Made by a program: the position numbers and the translations under genes. The notes under the pieces are model-generated. The model searched no databases. It was not told the DNA's origin and saw only the letters and a program-made list of their open reading frames with translations. 64,000 nucleotides of DNA, from NCBI GenBank assembly GCA_054661495.1, contig BAAFSQ010000013.1, positions 1 to 64,000 on the forward strand. The letters are read 5' to 3'. Shown one piece after another: positions 38,689 to 49,014 of this stretch (its first letter is position 1; the number at the start of each line of letters is the position of its first letter). Origin of the DNA: Zygophlyctis sp. KS116. Its lineage: Eukaryota > Chytridiomycota.

Positions 38689-39930
38689 CTAATAAAATTT
38701 CATGATAAGATTTAGAATTCCTTCATCGGATTCACTATTAGACCCACAAACTATTTTAGACGCTCTAATAAATTCTCCTCTAAATTCATATAAACTTTCT
38801 TTATCAAATGTTGTGCAAAGATTATAATATATATCTAGAATTAATAAAAAGAAATTATTACCTAACGGATGCTCAATACAAAACCAATATCGGTCTTTTA
38901 CTCCTCGATGATTGACAATATGTTGATTCTCTTTTGTCCATCCTTTAGAATCTTTAGATAAAATAGATCCAGTTCTAATTGATAATACACCATGAACATA
39001 TGGAAAATCAGAAGAAAAATACTTGAAAAATGCTACTAATAATTCTCCCAAACTTTCTGAATTTCTAGATTTCCATCCAAAATCTGTATATACACAGTTT
39101 TTAGAGCTGAAATTCTCTGTAAATTCTTGTAAAACTGGTAAAACTCCCCTATTTTGACATAGAAATAAAACTAGAAATATATATGTTGATCTTGGTAGAA
39201 TTCCAAATGCTTTTTCTGTATAAATTCTAGTAGAAAACCAGTATTTGACTATTAATAGTAACTGATCAAATCTAGAATCCAAAAGAGAGTAAATTCTAAA
39301 AAGTTGAAGTAATTTTATACTAGATTTTGAGTCAAGTCCTAAATTAACTCTAAATCCTGAAAATGAATCTATACCAAAAATTAATGGAATTCGAGGCTTT
39401 TGAGGAATTCTAATAGACTTCATTCCTACTGAATTTGCTACATGTGCCAAAATATTAATAGATTCTAATGGAATTGTATAATTATCAGAGACTGAAATGA
39501 TTATATCCATATCAACTTCTAGTTTATCCCTAGAATTATTTGTAGAATTAAAATGATCAATACTACAGTTTGGAATGATGTCTTGAAATGATTTTTCAAG
39601 ATATTTTAACAAATGTCTTTGGTTTTTTATAGCATCAATCGATGGCGTTTTTTCTGAAATTAACGAGTAGATTTCTCTATTTAGATTTTCAAAGAATGAG
39701 ACTGTAAACCGACCATCAATACTTTTGAGTTTACACGACTTGATTTCATGCGCAATTGGCGCATCAGATTCAACCGTAGAATTACTTGAGAAATTAGAAA
39801 TTCCAGACGGCGACCTTTGAAATACTAAATCAGAATTGAATGCATTAAAATAATTTGAATAGTCGCTAGTCGGAAGAGAAGAAGGAAAAGAAGAAATACG
39901 AGATCTTTTCCAGATATCCTGATTAATCAT
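38689..39930 (-). CDS. Cid1/Trf4-type nucleotidyltransferase (poly(A)/poly(U) polymerase)
   Basis: Exons 39930-38862 and 38834-38689, 404 aa. The 27-nt intron is in frame and would read through as GNNFFLLIL; removing it restores EHPLDIYYN, the usual end of the PAP-associated domain. Pol-beta catalytic acids are in EVDMDIII (about residues 138-145). The central and PAP-associated domains are recognisable (LGELLVAFFKYFSSDF). Adds A or U residues to RNA 3' ends. The Ser/Asn-rich N-terminus is unstructured. The convergent LSM7 stop is 10 bp away. Confidence 0.82.
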   Translation of the reverse strand: MINQDIWKRSRISSFPSSLPTSDYSNYFNAFNSDLVFQRSPSGISNFSSNSTVESDAPIAHEIKSCKLKSIDGRFTVSFFENLNREIYSLISEKTPSIDAIKNQRHLLKYLEKSFQDIIPNCSIDHFNSTNNSRDKLEVDMDIIISVSDNYTIPLESINILAHVANSVGMKSIRIPQKPRIPLIFGIDSFSGFRVNLGLDSKSSIKLLQLFRIYSLLDSRFDQLLLIVKYWFSTRIYTEKAFGILPRSTYIFLVLFLCQNRGVLPVLQEFTENFSSKNCVYTDFGWKSRNSESLGELLVAFFKYFSSDFPYVHGVLSIRTGSILSKDSKGWTKENQHIVNHRGVKDRYWFCIEHPLGNNFFLLILDIYYNLCTTFDKESLYEFRGEFIRASKIVCGSNSESDEGILNLIMKFY

Positions 39931-40052
39931 TCTCTTTGGAGTCTGGCAAGTATTTAATGACGTCGTTGACTGAATACGCGGGAAGTTTCTCCGGATCGAC
40001 TGTTTGGGCTACCGGCTGTACAACTAATCTAAATTCTATATTAAATTTGAAA

Positions 40053-40876
40053 TCAAGAATATTTATTCTTTAATAAATCCCTTAATGATCGAGATAAATC
40101 CCTTTTATAAAGATGTTTGATTACATTAGATATATCCTCCAAATCTTTTAAAGCAACATCAAACAAAATATGCCATTTTGGATGTAATACAAAAGAATGA
40201 GTTTCACATGATAAATATATTACTGCACATGCTATAGTTACTGTTGTATAAGTCACATAAATATGTGTTAATAATGCATCATTTAAATAATTAATGCATG
40301 ATTGAACAATTTCAGATTTAGTAATCAGACCTAAAGAATTCATAATATTGAGTAAAAATCCATGAGGATGTGAGACAGAGACTTTAAAGCCTAAATTTAT
40401 CAATATTATCAATTCTGAATTTTCCATTTTTTCCTTGTAATTATAGTAATCATTTGATTGTGTAGATACTATTTTTAAATTTACATTAAAGTCTTACATT
40501 GTTTAAATTTATCGTGTATTTTTTCCATTTCCTTTTCATCCAATTTTAAAGATTCATCAAATTGAATTACATAATCAAATACTTTAATGAGATCCCTTGT
40601 AGAGATTTGATTTTCTTCAATCTTACAAGCTAAAAAAAGACATCCAAGACTAATCTGAAAAGGATCATATCTGATTAGACTTTTTACATAATAAAATCTC
40701 TGAAACAAGATTTGAGCAGTTGCAGAAGTAGATTGTTTTAATTTTAATATTATTGCAGATCTCTGTATTAATAAACATGATTTAGCTCTAATCTTCCATT
40801 CTAATTCATAATCTAGATCATTGGAAGATGGGGATTTTCTGAATTGGGAAATAGACACTAATGTATTTGGCAGCAT
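40053..40876 (-). CDS. Cyclin L-like transcription/splicing cyclin
   Basis: Exons 40876-40499 and 40469-40053, 29-nt intron, 264 aa. The first cyclin box (IQRSAIILKLKQSTSATAQILFQRF, then SLGCLFLACKIEE) and the second beginning with LGFKVSVSHPHGFLL are those of cyclin L, partner of CDK10/11-type kinases in transcription and splicing. The C-terminal RS-rich region of animal cyclin L is absent. Confidence 0.85.
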
Positions 40877-40964
40877 TTCTAATTTCTAATTTCTAATATT
40901 TTGCACTCAACTTGCAAGTTGTAGGCCTTTTGTTAGATCTGGGTCGAGGCCAGTACTCAATAGT

Positions 40965-41214
40965 CTATTTAAATCCCAAGTTTTCAAAATCATCAGTCAC
41001 CATGAGATCATTATCCATTCTGCATTTTAAATATTCCCTTGATAATTCTCTACATTTTCCTTTTTTTTTAATGCAGTCAATATATGCTAATACTAAATGT
41101 TTACACTTTCCTTCTAGATCAAGAGGAAACGCACCTCTTTCAGGTGGGATGGGAGGAGCTACACCGGATAAACTAGGATTTAATAAAGAAGAAAAACCTG
41201 GAACCAATAGGCAT
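40965..41214 (-). CDS. COX19: Cytochrome c oxidase assembly factor Cox19
   Basis: Exons 41214-41198 (17 nt) and 41172-40965, 25-nt intron, 74 aa. The tiny first exon encodes MPIGS and half a codon; splicing gives [19 protein letters not shown], the Cox19 start. Twin CX9C pattern: [11 protein letters not shown] and [11 protein letters not shown], the disulfide helical hairpin imported by the Mia40 pathway into the mitochondrial intermembrane space. Ends LGF, as in the family. The donor gttttt is weak but the frame and product support it. Confidence 0.9.
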
Positions 41215-41299
41215 GATTTAACTCTTAAATACCCTAAACTAAAAGTGACAAAGTCTTTCTAATATAAATACTAATGATTTCCTAATTTTCCTAAGATTT

Positions 41300-41335
41300 T
41301 GAGTTTTTTGAGTTTTGAGTTTTGAGTTTTGAGAA
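41300..41335. repeat. GAGTTTT microrepeat
   Basis: Four to five copies of (t)gagtttt upstream of the LTO1 gene; simple slippage repeat in a short promoter. Confidence 0.6.
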
Positions 41336-41385
41336 CAGATAAGAGACATGGAAAAGTTTCAAAGATAAAATTTAAAAAAATTATA

Positions 41386-41721
41386 ATGGAAATGGACTAT
41401 TCTCAAGGATTCTCTCAAGGAATGCAAGTACAAAGAGAAAAAGCTTATTCTCAGGGAATAGAACAAGGAGAAAAACTGGCTGCTAAAATTGGATTTTATA
41501 TAGGATTCTGTTTAGAAATTAGTCAAAAATGTGATGAGAAAAGTAGACTTAAAATTCAGATATTTTTAGAAAAATTAAATAATTTCACTCCAAATTTGAA
41601 GACACTGGATGATGATCTCTTACATATTGATTTGGAATTTAGAAAAATTCAATCAAATTTCAGGAAAAACTTGAAAATCTCTGCTCCAAATGTACTTGAT
41701 ATATCTAGTGAAACTTGGTAA
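41386..41721 (+). CDS. LTO1: Lto1/ORAOV1 (Yae1-type deca-GX3 repeat) protein
   Basis: Single exon, 111 aa from ATG 41386. Glycines spaced every four residues (GFSQGMQ..., SQGIEQGEKLAAKIGFYIGF) form the deca-GX3 motif of Lto1 and Yae1. Lto1 with Yae1 hands the Fe-S ABC protein Rli1/ABCE1 to the cytosolic iron-sulfur assembly machinery. The ending W at the C-terminus (SSETW) fits a CIA-targeting tail, known for Lto1. 7 bp from the convergent cyclophilin stop. Confidence 0.85.
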   Translation: MEMDYSQGFSQGMQVQREKAYSQGIEQGEKLAAKIGFYIGFCLEISQKCDEKSRLKIQIFLEKLNNFTPNLKTLDDDLLHIDLEFRKIQSNFRKNLKISAPNVLDISSETW

Positions 41722-41728
41722 TTACTCT

Positions 41729-42826
41729 CTATCTCCTTTTATCTCGTCCTATAGATCTATCTCTAGATCTTTTTCTAGATTCATACTTTGAATGACTTCT
41801 TCTTGGGGATCTGCTATATCTTCTTGGGGATCTACTTTTACTATGTCTCCTAGGTGATCTATCTCTAAATCTTTTATAAGGATCTCCTCTAAACGAATCA
41901 GGCTTATTAAATTTCAAATTTCCTCTTCCTTTGACTCTACGTCCGTCGCAATCTTTTTCTATAGCTTTTACAGGTTTCCAATTTGGATCTCGTCCTCCCC
42001 TGTCTAGATAAGATTTAGGTTCATTAAAATGAGGGACTTGTACAGATGGGAATTCATAATCAGAGTCAAAGAGTTCATTGTCTTCTGAAAGAGCACCCTC
42101 CTCTTCAATAGTAGCTTCAACTTTTAGGTCTTTAGTTTCAGGAATGAGTTCTTGCTCGACATCATGGTCAGAAAATCCAATTTTTGATCCCTTTTTAACT
42201 TGGTTTTCATAATCTTCATCTTTTACTATAATTTCTTCTTGTTTTAGAGAATCTTGCTTTAAAGATTCCTCCTTTAAAACCTTTTTTTTACGAATTAATT
42301 CACCACAATTAGAAATTACAACTCTTGATTCAGGATAGAAGTCTTCATTTGTAGAAAGTTTTTCAATCTCTTTTATACACTCAAATCCAGAAATTACATG
42401 TCCAAAGACAACAGCTTCTCCATTTAAATGTGGAGCAGGCTCTGTAGTTATAAAAAATTGCGATCCATTAGCATCCTTCCCCTTGTTTGCCATTGCCACT
42501 AACCATGGTTGTTCAAATTCACCCAATTCCTCATCTTCAAAAAGACCGCCATAGATTGACTCCCCACCAGATCCCAGACTGACATCTCCACCCTGTATCA
42601 TGAACCCATCCACCACTCTATGAAAATTAGAATCCTTGTACCAAAGTCTAGTTCCATTTGAAGAAATTCCTTTTTCTCCAGTGCATAAACACTTGAAATT
42701 ATAAACAGTTTTTGGGACTTTTTCAAAAGTTTCAATAATGATTCTATAAACTAAAATTACTAGATTTAAGATACCTGGGCCTGCATCAATAGAAATATCT
42801 AGGAAAAATCGACTTGCCCCTTTCAT
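41729..42826 (-). CDS. Nuclear SR-type cyclophilin (peptidyl-prolyl isomerase)
   Basis: Exons 42826-42775 and 42750-41729, 357 aa. The 24-nt intron is in frame; splicing restores DAGPVYRIIIETF, the usual strand of cyclophilins. Catalytic motifs: FHRVVDGFMIQGGD (Arg), NGSQFFIT (Gln/Phe) and a divergent VVFGHV (His). The C-terminus is a long acidic/basic linker followed by an Arg/Ser domain (RSPRRHSKSRSPRRYSRS), like PPIG/SR-cyclophilins tied to splicing and Pol II. Confidence 0.92.
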   Translation of the reverse strand: MKGASRFFLDISIDAGPGILNLVILVYRIIIETFEKVPKTVYNFKCLCTGEKGISSNGTRLWYKDSNFHRVVDGFMIQGGDVSLGSGGESIYGGLFEDEELGEFEQPWLVAMANKGKDANGSQFFITTEPAPHLNGEAVVFGHVISGFECIKEIEKLSTNEDFYPESRVVISNCGELIRKKKVLKEESLKQDSLKQEEIIVKDEDYENQVKKGSKIGFSDHDVEQELIPETKDLKVEATIEEEGALSEDNELFDSDYEFPSVQVPHFNEPKSYLDRGGRDPNWKPVKAIEKDCDGRRVKGRGNLKFNKPDSFRGDPYKRFRDRSPRRHSKSRSPRRYSRSPRRSHSKYESRKRSRDRSIGRDKRR

Positions 42827-42936
42827 AATGTTCTAACACACCCCTTGAACATCTTGTACATTAGTCAACCTAAATCTACGCAGCTGCGCACTTGAATACA
42901 GGTCAGCGTTAGGTTTGTTTTTTTAAATTTGAAAAA

Positions 42937-43107
42937 ATGGCACATTCTGCAGTCTGGAACTCTCATCCCAAAAAGTATGGAAAAGGATCTCGTCAATGCC
43001 GAGTGTGTGCTCATCAAGCAGCTTTAATTAGAAAATATGATTTGAATATGTGTAGACAATGCTTTAGAGAATACTCTACTGCTATCGGATTCATAAAGGT
43101 AATTTAA
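42937..43107 (+). CDS. RPS29: Ribosomal protein uS14 (S29)
   Basis: 56 aa, one exon. Starts [21 protein letters not shown] and contains the two CXXC pairs CRVC and CRQC that bind zinc, then [13 protein letters not shown] and a stop. Length and sequence are those of the cytosolic 40S protein. Confidence 0.96.
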   Translation: MAHSAVWNSHPKKYGKGSRQCRVCAHQAALIRKYDLNMCRQCFREYSTAIGFIKVI

Positions 43108-43162
43108 AGATTATTCATTAAAGTATCGTTGAAAAAAAGTGTTAAAATAAAATATTTTTTTT

Positions 43163-43930
43163 CTATAGATTATCACAATGGCAAGATTTTTTAAGTTGTC
43201 GTAATTCGTCATTTGCCATTTGCAATTGAGTTTCTAATTCTTGAACTCTGATTGTTAGAGTATGATTTAACACTGTGGCTTCTTGTGCGTGCCTTTCCAA
43301 ATCTTGTAGTAGAAACTTTCGTTTCTTTCGACAGCGTGAAGCTTTGTATAAATCCAAAAAAAATTTACCTGCTTGGCGATTTTTCTCTAATGTAATGCGA
43401 CGTTTCTCTTCGCTGGACAAAATTTGACTATTTTTTTTCCTTTTATGGCCTCCAGTTGATGATTGATTGCTTCGTGAAGAACTTGAATGACTCAAATTTC
43501 CTTTATAATACTCGTCATCTTTTTGATCTTTGATTTAATCTATTTTAATACCTGAAATTTTTAAACTAGAATTAGCAGTGGGACCCAAGGTTGCACTGGT
43601 TTCAGTACAAGAATAAGAGTCAAAAGAAATTTGTGGTCGCAAACTCTCAAATTCTTCAAATCCTCCACAACCTTGAATTAGAACGCGAATTATAGATTAT
43701 ACCAGGATTTGGAGCTACATGATGAGCATGTTCAAATGGGAATTCATGATGATGGACTATAGATGGTGCTGACATGGAGTGATGTGCGTCTGTGTAATTT
43801 CCTTCAAACATATCTGTAATCGTAAACGCGAAAATTACCTGGTCCAAACTGAAAGGCTGGATAATCATTAATATATCTGGAGGTATCATTATCAAGGCCT
43901 ACTTTTATATCATTTTGTAGAATAGGATAC
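43163..43930 (-). CDS. bZIP transcription factor (ATF/CREB type)
   Basis: Exons from the C-terminus: 43341-43163, 43527-43369, 43671-43552, 43813-43703, and a first readable exon ending at 43839; introns 24-31 nt. The basic region RRITLEKNRQA-ASRCRKKRK appears only when a 27-nt in-frame intron (43368-43342) is removed; a leucine zipper follows (L at heptads LQDLERHA...LNHTL...VQELETQL...DELRQL). The N-terminus is His/Ser/Pro-rich with several short exons. The start codon is unresolved: the first exon probably begins upstream of 43930, with no ATG I can place. A CREB/ATF-like regulator is likely. Confidence 0.8.
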
Positions 43931-44118
43931 CCTGCATTCCTATGTATTATTTAGAATTATCAATTTTCCTCGCGAAAAACAAAAGATTAAATTCCGATTG
44001 TAGAAAGAGATTCGGCAAATAAATTTCCTTAACAAATACAATTACTTTTATGTGAGATTTGACAAGATTTTCCATCCAAAGAATCATCTGCAAGTGGCCC
44101 TAGTCCAAGAATTTGAAA

Positions 44119-44829
44119 ATGACTTCTGATCAAGATCCTAGAAAACTTATACCTCAGCTATGCAATCAGTTTTATCATTTAGGATGGGTGACTGGAACGG
44201 GTGGTGGGATTTCTATTAGATCTGGTAATCGCATCTATATTGCTCCTTCTGGTGTTCAAAAAGAACGGATGGAATCTCATCACTTATATATATTAGATTT
44301 AGATCTAAATATAATAGAATCTCCTTCGCCGGCCTTGGGATTTAAGCCATCGCAATGCACTCCGCTATTCTTTAATGCATTTCAACTTAGAGATTCTGGT
44401 GCCTGCATTCATACACACTCTCAAAATGCAGTCATGGCGACTTTAATTTTTGATCGAGAATTTAGAATTACTCATCAGGAAATGATTAAAGGGATAAGAA
44501 GGGGATCTTCAAAAACAAATTTAACATACTACGATACATGTGTAGTTCCGATTATAGAAAATACAGCTCAAGAAGAAGATTTGAAAGATAGAATGTTGCA
44601 AGCAATGTTGAATTATCCTGATACAAATGCTGTTTTGGTAAGAAGGCATGGAGTATATGTTTGGGGTGAATCTTGGTAAAAATGATTTATTTATTGATTT
44701 AGGGAGAAGGCAAAGACTATGACTGAATGCTATGATTACTTGTTTGAGATCGCTTTAAAAATGAAAAGTATCAATATAGATCCTGAAAAAATCCCGGATT
44801 CTAGCGAATATAAACATTTGTGTCAATAA
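44119..44829 (+). CDS. MDE1: Methylthioribulose-1-phosphate dehydratase (MtnB/APIP/Mde1)
   Basis: Exons 44119-44675 and 44703-44829, 27-nt intron, 227 aa. Class II aldolase fold with zinc ligands IHTHS and RRHGVYVWG; substrate loops [10 protein letters not shown] and [10 protein letters not shown]. Reaction: 5-methylthioribulose-1-P to the diketone, in methionine salvage. The intron splits WGES-WEKAKTM, a family signature. Start ATG 44119, two codons after an in-frame TTG. Confidence 0.95.
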
Positions 44830-44869
44830 ATTGTTTTCGGACTAATAGATTATTTCCCTATTTATCACA

Positions 44870-45378
44870 ATGACGACTGCATTAAATCAATCCAAAAAAT
44901 TACACTCATATGTTCTGGTTCAGAAAATGTTGCTTCTTGCAGACTTGCTGTTGACACTTTTGTCCGAAAGTCAGAAACATATATTTTTCATTGTTGGTGG
45001 TTGTTATTTCCTACAATTCGTTTGCTTAGTTGCCAATATCCTTCTTCTTCTTGTACTATTCACAAATACTTATGCTTTCAAAGCGGGAGTGGTAAAAGTT
45101 ATGCTGAAAGAATTTCAAGGAACCTTGATTGCATATACAATTTACTTTATCATATTTTTCGTGACAAGATTAAATGGAGGGGTAAGAGCTGCACATCTAA
45201 ATTAAAGATGCTCTTTTGGAACTGTTTTAATAAGGCATGCTCTATCTGGACGCCAAATTATGTTGCATTGTATACGATTTTTCGTCTAGGTACGTAGAAA
45301 TAATCTCAGAGAATAGCCGCAATTATGTATTATTTTGCAATTCTACATTCCTCATATAAAATCTGTGATCCAAAGTAA
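44870..45378 (+). CDS. TMEM138: TMEM138-like ciliary transmembrane protein
   Basis: Exons 44870-45181, 45208-45289, 45317-45378; introns 26-27 nt; 151 aa. Four membrane segments, with the order and landmarks of TMEM138: LLLADLLL...FSE-like N-terminus, TYAFKAGVVKV, FQGTLIAYTIYF, IFRLAAIMYYFAIL and the end CDPK. In animals TMEM138 acts at the ciliary transition zone. It matches the other flagellar genes of the window. About 40 bp from the MtnB stop. Confidence 0.85.
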
Positions 45379-45477
45379 TATAATTCAAGCTAACTGTAGG
45401 TATTATTCAGATTCGGAATGGCTACGATATAGGCTTCGTCATTCATAGTTAAATAAGCTTGAATAAATTTGATTTGA

Positions 45478-47317
45478 CTATTCAAAAGATGTTCCAGATA
45501 AATGATACTCCAATTCATCCATACCTTGTTGATCATCACTATCTTCCCATTCTTGATAGATATCAATTATCCTTTTTTTAGAAATCGGTAGATTGAGAGG
45601 ATCAAATGGGAAAAAAGATTCTAGCCTTTCTAGAACTAGTGATGACGTGATTATTTCTGATTCTACTTTTTCAACAACTTCGCTTGTTCCAGGAATCCTC
45701 ATGTCGGATGACATAAAAGGATAGCAGTATAACATATTGTAAGAATGTGTGATGCGTGCGAATTCTTCAATGATGTGTTTGGAGCATACCTTGAACGGAC
45801 ACAGTTTACTAGTAAGTACTTTTTGGAATGAAGCTAATTCAATTGGTAATTGTCCAGTTGATAAATCTAAGTCTATCAGTTGCTTCCATCTAAAGCAGAA
45901 TAAATATATGATTGCTTGTACGATAGAATAGAATATTCCGTGTTTTGCAATAGTTTTTCTAGTAACAAGTCCTTGTGTATAAGTATCAACATACTTTAGA
46001 GCACATTGATTCAAAAGGCGAATACATGCTTTCGCGGAAACTTGATCAATAAATTTGGCCCTAGCTACAAAACTCGCAAGATACGATGCAGCTGCAATTC
46101 GTGTTACTGTTGGTTGTGAAAAATCCAAAATTTTCCCAGCTAAAAGTCCCATAAAATCATCTGCAAATGTATCTCGAAGAGAAGCAATGTAAAAGTACAA
46201 AAACTGCACACATCGTAAACGATGAGTTGATAATATAAGAGAATCAAAAATAGTCAACAATTCTTGGAAAAATTCATGATCCTCCTTCAATCGCAGATAA
46301 ACCATTCCCATCAAGAGATCAATCATATTATCCAGCTTCAATAAAAGATCTTTAAAATCCATTGAGATAGGAGTGATGTTATAATCATCATCAGAGTCCA
46401 TATCTAGATCATCTGAACAAGAATCAACACTAGATTCTTTATCATTCGGCTCTATAGAATTATTATCCCAATCCTCAGGATCCAAATCATCCAATTCTGT
46501 TTGAATTTCAGTCTAAAATTAAAAAGCGGAGTTCTTACATCTATCTGAATCAACTTTTCAATAATTAATTTCCAGATTCCTGATCTAATATCCGGACAAT
46601 AACTTTCTAGCTCAAGCAAGCTTATCAGATAATTCTTATGCGTTTTAAGAGGTTCTGTCTTGTGTGGGAAATTAACAATCACAAACTCCAGAATAAATTG
46701 TGGTCCTGATGGTACCAGCTTTAATACACCTTCCAGAATAGGATGAATATACTTGTGATGTTCAGTATCCGTTTCATTTCCAAATGAATCTATAATTAGC
46801 CTGTGTATGTAATACCAAATCTAAAATGTTTAACCAACATTTCCACTACTTTTAAAGTGTATATTGGCTGGGCAGAAACTAAAATTTCCAAAAATTGATG
46901 ATAAGCTAAAATCAATTCTGGTTTTTTATGAATCCAATCCATTTGTATCAGTAAATCGATAAGATGCTGACAATTTCTGGTCAATTGTGAACCAATAGTT
47001 GTGAACGCACCAATCACAACAAGAAATTCATCATCATTTAAATCCTTTTTGAGTGCATCCACCATACCAAAATACATTGATGACTGACCTGACTTTCTAT
47101 GACTTATAGCCGATATGATTTTGTGAGTGAATGTTGCAATACTAGAAAAATCAGTCTGTGCCACAAAAGAAAGAGACATTGGCTCATCTTTTTTCTTAAA
47201 TTCAAGAATCTGTAAATGATCATCAAAGGTAACCTTTTTTGAGTGTTCTTTAGCCTCAATCTTGATTGCATGGCTTCCCGCTTGCTGTTCAATGGCTTCA
47301 CCTGGCAGCGACGGCAT
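45478..47317 (-). CDS. RRN3: RNA polymerase I initiation factor Rrn3
   Basis: Exons 47317-46816, 46789-46539, 46512-45478; 26-nt introns; 595 aa. HEAT-like protein with the Rrn3 signatures HFRFDSFGN, IQID-TEIQTELDD (across the second intron), an acidic stretch and the very conserved KHGIFYSIVQAIIYLFCFRW block; ends with an acidic tail after YQEW. It bridges Pol I and the rDNA promoter. Start ATG 47317, since the upstream GTG is unlikely. Its start is 29 bp from the start of the divergent gene at 47347. Confidence 0.94.
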
Positions 47318-47346
47318 AAGGAAAATTTGTGGATGACGTTTCACAA

Positions 47347-49014
47347 ATGAATCAAGATCCGTTATATCAGTGGAGAAAGCATTCGGGATTCAAAAAAGGC
47401 CTTGCAACTGACATAGTTTTAGGCGATCTTAGTAAATGGTCTGGAACAGCACAGTATGAGTCTACCATGCATTCGGATTTTAATGCTTATCAGTCGAAAT
47501 CAGATCAAAACCATACAGTATCAATGATTAAGAAGAAGGGAGAACATAATATCTCTTTTGGAGATAGAAAAACTGATAATAATGCCAGATTTGAAAGTTT
47601 AACGGCAAAAGATTTTAAACCGCCGCCAGCAGACAATGGCACGCTCAATTCTAACTTGACAAGATCTAATGCGATTGAAAGACATCATAGAAAACCTATT
47701 AATGCAACAAGCTCTGCTCATATTGGTTTGCAAACTCGAAAAGATCTACCGATTGACGACAAACATTTCAAGTGTTTTACAACTTCTAGTGGTGATGCAT
47801 ATGTTAATTTTTCTAATCAAATCAAGGGGCCTAAAGATATTATTAAAACAAAGGGTTCAAGTATTCAACAAGGAGATCTGAATCATTTTTCCAATTATAC
47901 AACAATGCAGGCTCATTCTTATGTTTTGCATCCAAATGAAGCATATCATATTCAACATACCAAAATTCCTCATACAAAGACATCTATTGTTTTAGGACAA
48001 AGGTACAATGCCCCAAAATGTGTAGGCGATGACGACATTTATACTTCAACATCTTCGGCGACATACCAGGCAAAGGAAAATAACCAGCAAGAAGTAGCAA
48101 AACCACGGCTAAATAGCTCAATTGTTTTTGGAGAATTTAGAAAAAAAATGTCAGATCCTTCAGTGACGCAAAGAGACTATAAAATGCATGACAAAGGTGT
48201 CGTCCATGAAGCAAATACAAAGACCTCAAAAACAGCATCTCGGAATAGTAGTGGGATGATCAATGCTTTTGCGCCTGATCCACAATCTAAATTACATTCT
48301 GAATCTTGTACTTCTTTAGCATATAAAACACCTTCTCATATAAATCATGATAGATCAGCGGGTCTAGTATTTGGAAGTAAAGTGAGTAATGGAAATCTAT
48401 CATCTATTCCTTTTGGGGACCCACAAGGATATCCTATTGGAATGTTTAATACTACAAATGGTAATGATTTTAACGCCCATTATGGAGTTCATGTTTCACA
48501 TCCCGTTTTGGGAGCTAAATTAACAAAATCTCAAGTAACGTTTGGCGAACAGGGAGGCCCCATGGATGCTGAAGATAGATACAGTAGTACGACACATTTG
48601 GCCTTTGTTCAACATCCAGAGTCGATTGCAGCACTTGGACGTGGTGTACCTATTAAACATGCGGCCACTTTAAAGGATAATGATGATCCAGATTATTCAA
48701 TGGGGAAAAACTCTACTACTCATGCTGACCACTATAAACTCCCAAAATTAACTACAGAGCGTGTATATGGACGAACAGCAGCAAAGACTGTTCCACCTAA
48801 AATGCTCTTTCCTCTTGGGTCTCAAACGGACGTTTATGGAACAGTCACTGCTGATTCTTTCAATTCTCGTCAAGGATTATTTTTTAATAATGCTCAAGTA
48901 ACTCAAGAAGCACATAAAAAGGCTATTTTGCGACAATTAAGAACAAAAAGCTCTGTTGCATTTGGTGATCCATCTTTAACATATTTCGGTGATCGAGAAA
49001 CAATAAAATCTTAA
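47347..49014 (+). CDS. FGD-repeat protein, candidate axonemal microtubule-associated protein
   Basis: Single exon, 555 aa, ATG 47347. Mostly disordered, Lys/Ser/His/Asn-rich. About eight spaced copies of (S/T).(I/V).(L/F)G(D/E/S/Q) are seen (IVLGDLS, ISFGDRK, IVLGQRY, IVFGEFR, LVFGSKV, IPFGDPQ, VTFGEQG, VAFGDPS). Many are followed by Y/F-rich stretches such as STTHADHY and YESTMHSDF. This style (short S-x-x-Y..., FGD motifs, few domains) is that of microtubule inner proteins and SAXO-like axonemal proteins; no exact family is assigned. Divergent from RRN3, 29 bp; its stop overlaps the VMA7 stop by 4 bp. Confidence 0.75.
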   Translation: MNQDPLYQWRKHSGFKKGLATDIVLGDLSKWSGTAQYESTMHSDFNAYQSKSDQNHTVSMIKKKGEHNISFGDRKTDNNARFESLTAKDFKPPPADNGTLNSNLTRSNAIERHHRKPINATSSAHIGLQTRKDLPIDDKHFKCFTTSSGDAYVNFSNQIKGPKDIIKTKGSSIQQGDLNHFSNYTTMQAHSYVLHPNEAYHIQHTKIPHTKTSIVLGQRYNAPKCVGDDDIYTSTSSATYQAKENNQQEVAKPRLNSSIVFGEFRKKMSDPSVTQRDYKMHDKGVVHEANTKTSKTASRNSSGMINAFAPDPQSKLHSESCTSLAYKTPSHINHDRSAGLVFGSKVSNGNLSSIPFGDPQGYPIGMFNTTNGNDFNAHYGVHVSHPVLGAKLTKSQVTFGEQGGPMDAEDRYSSTTHLAFVQHPESIAALGRGVPIKHAATLKDNDDPDYSMGKNSTTHADHYKLPKLTTERVYGRTAAKTVPPKMLFPLGSQTDVYGTVTADSFNSRQGLFFNNAQVTQEAHKKAILRQLRTKSSVAFGDPSLTYFGDRETIKS

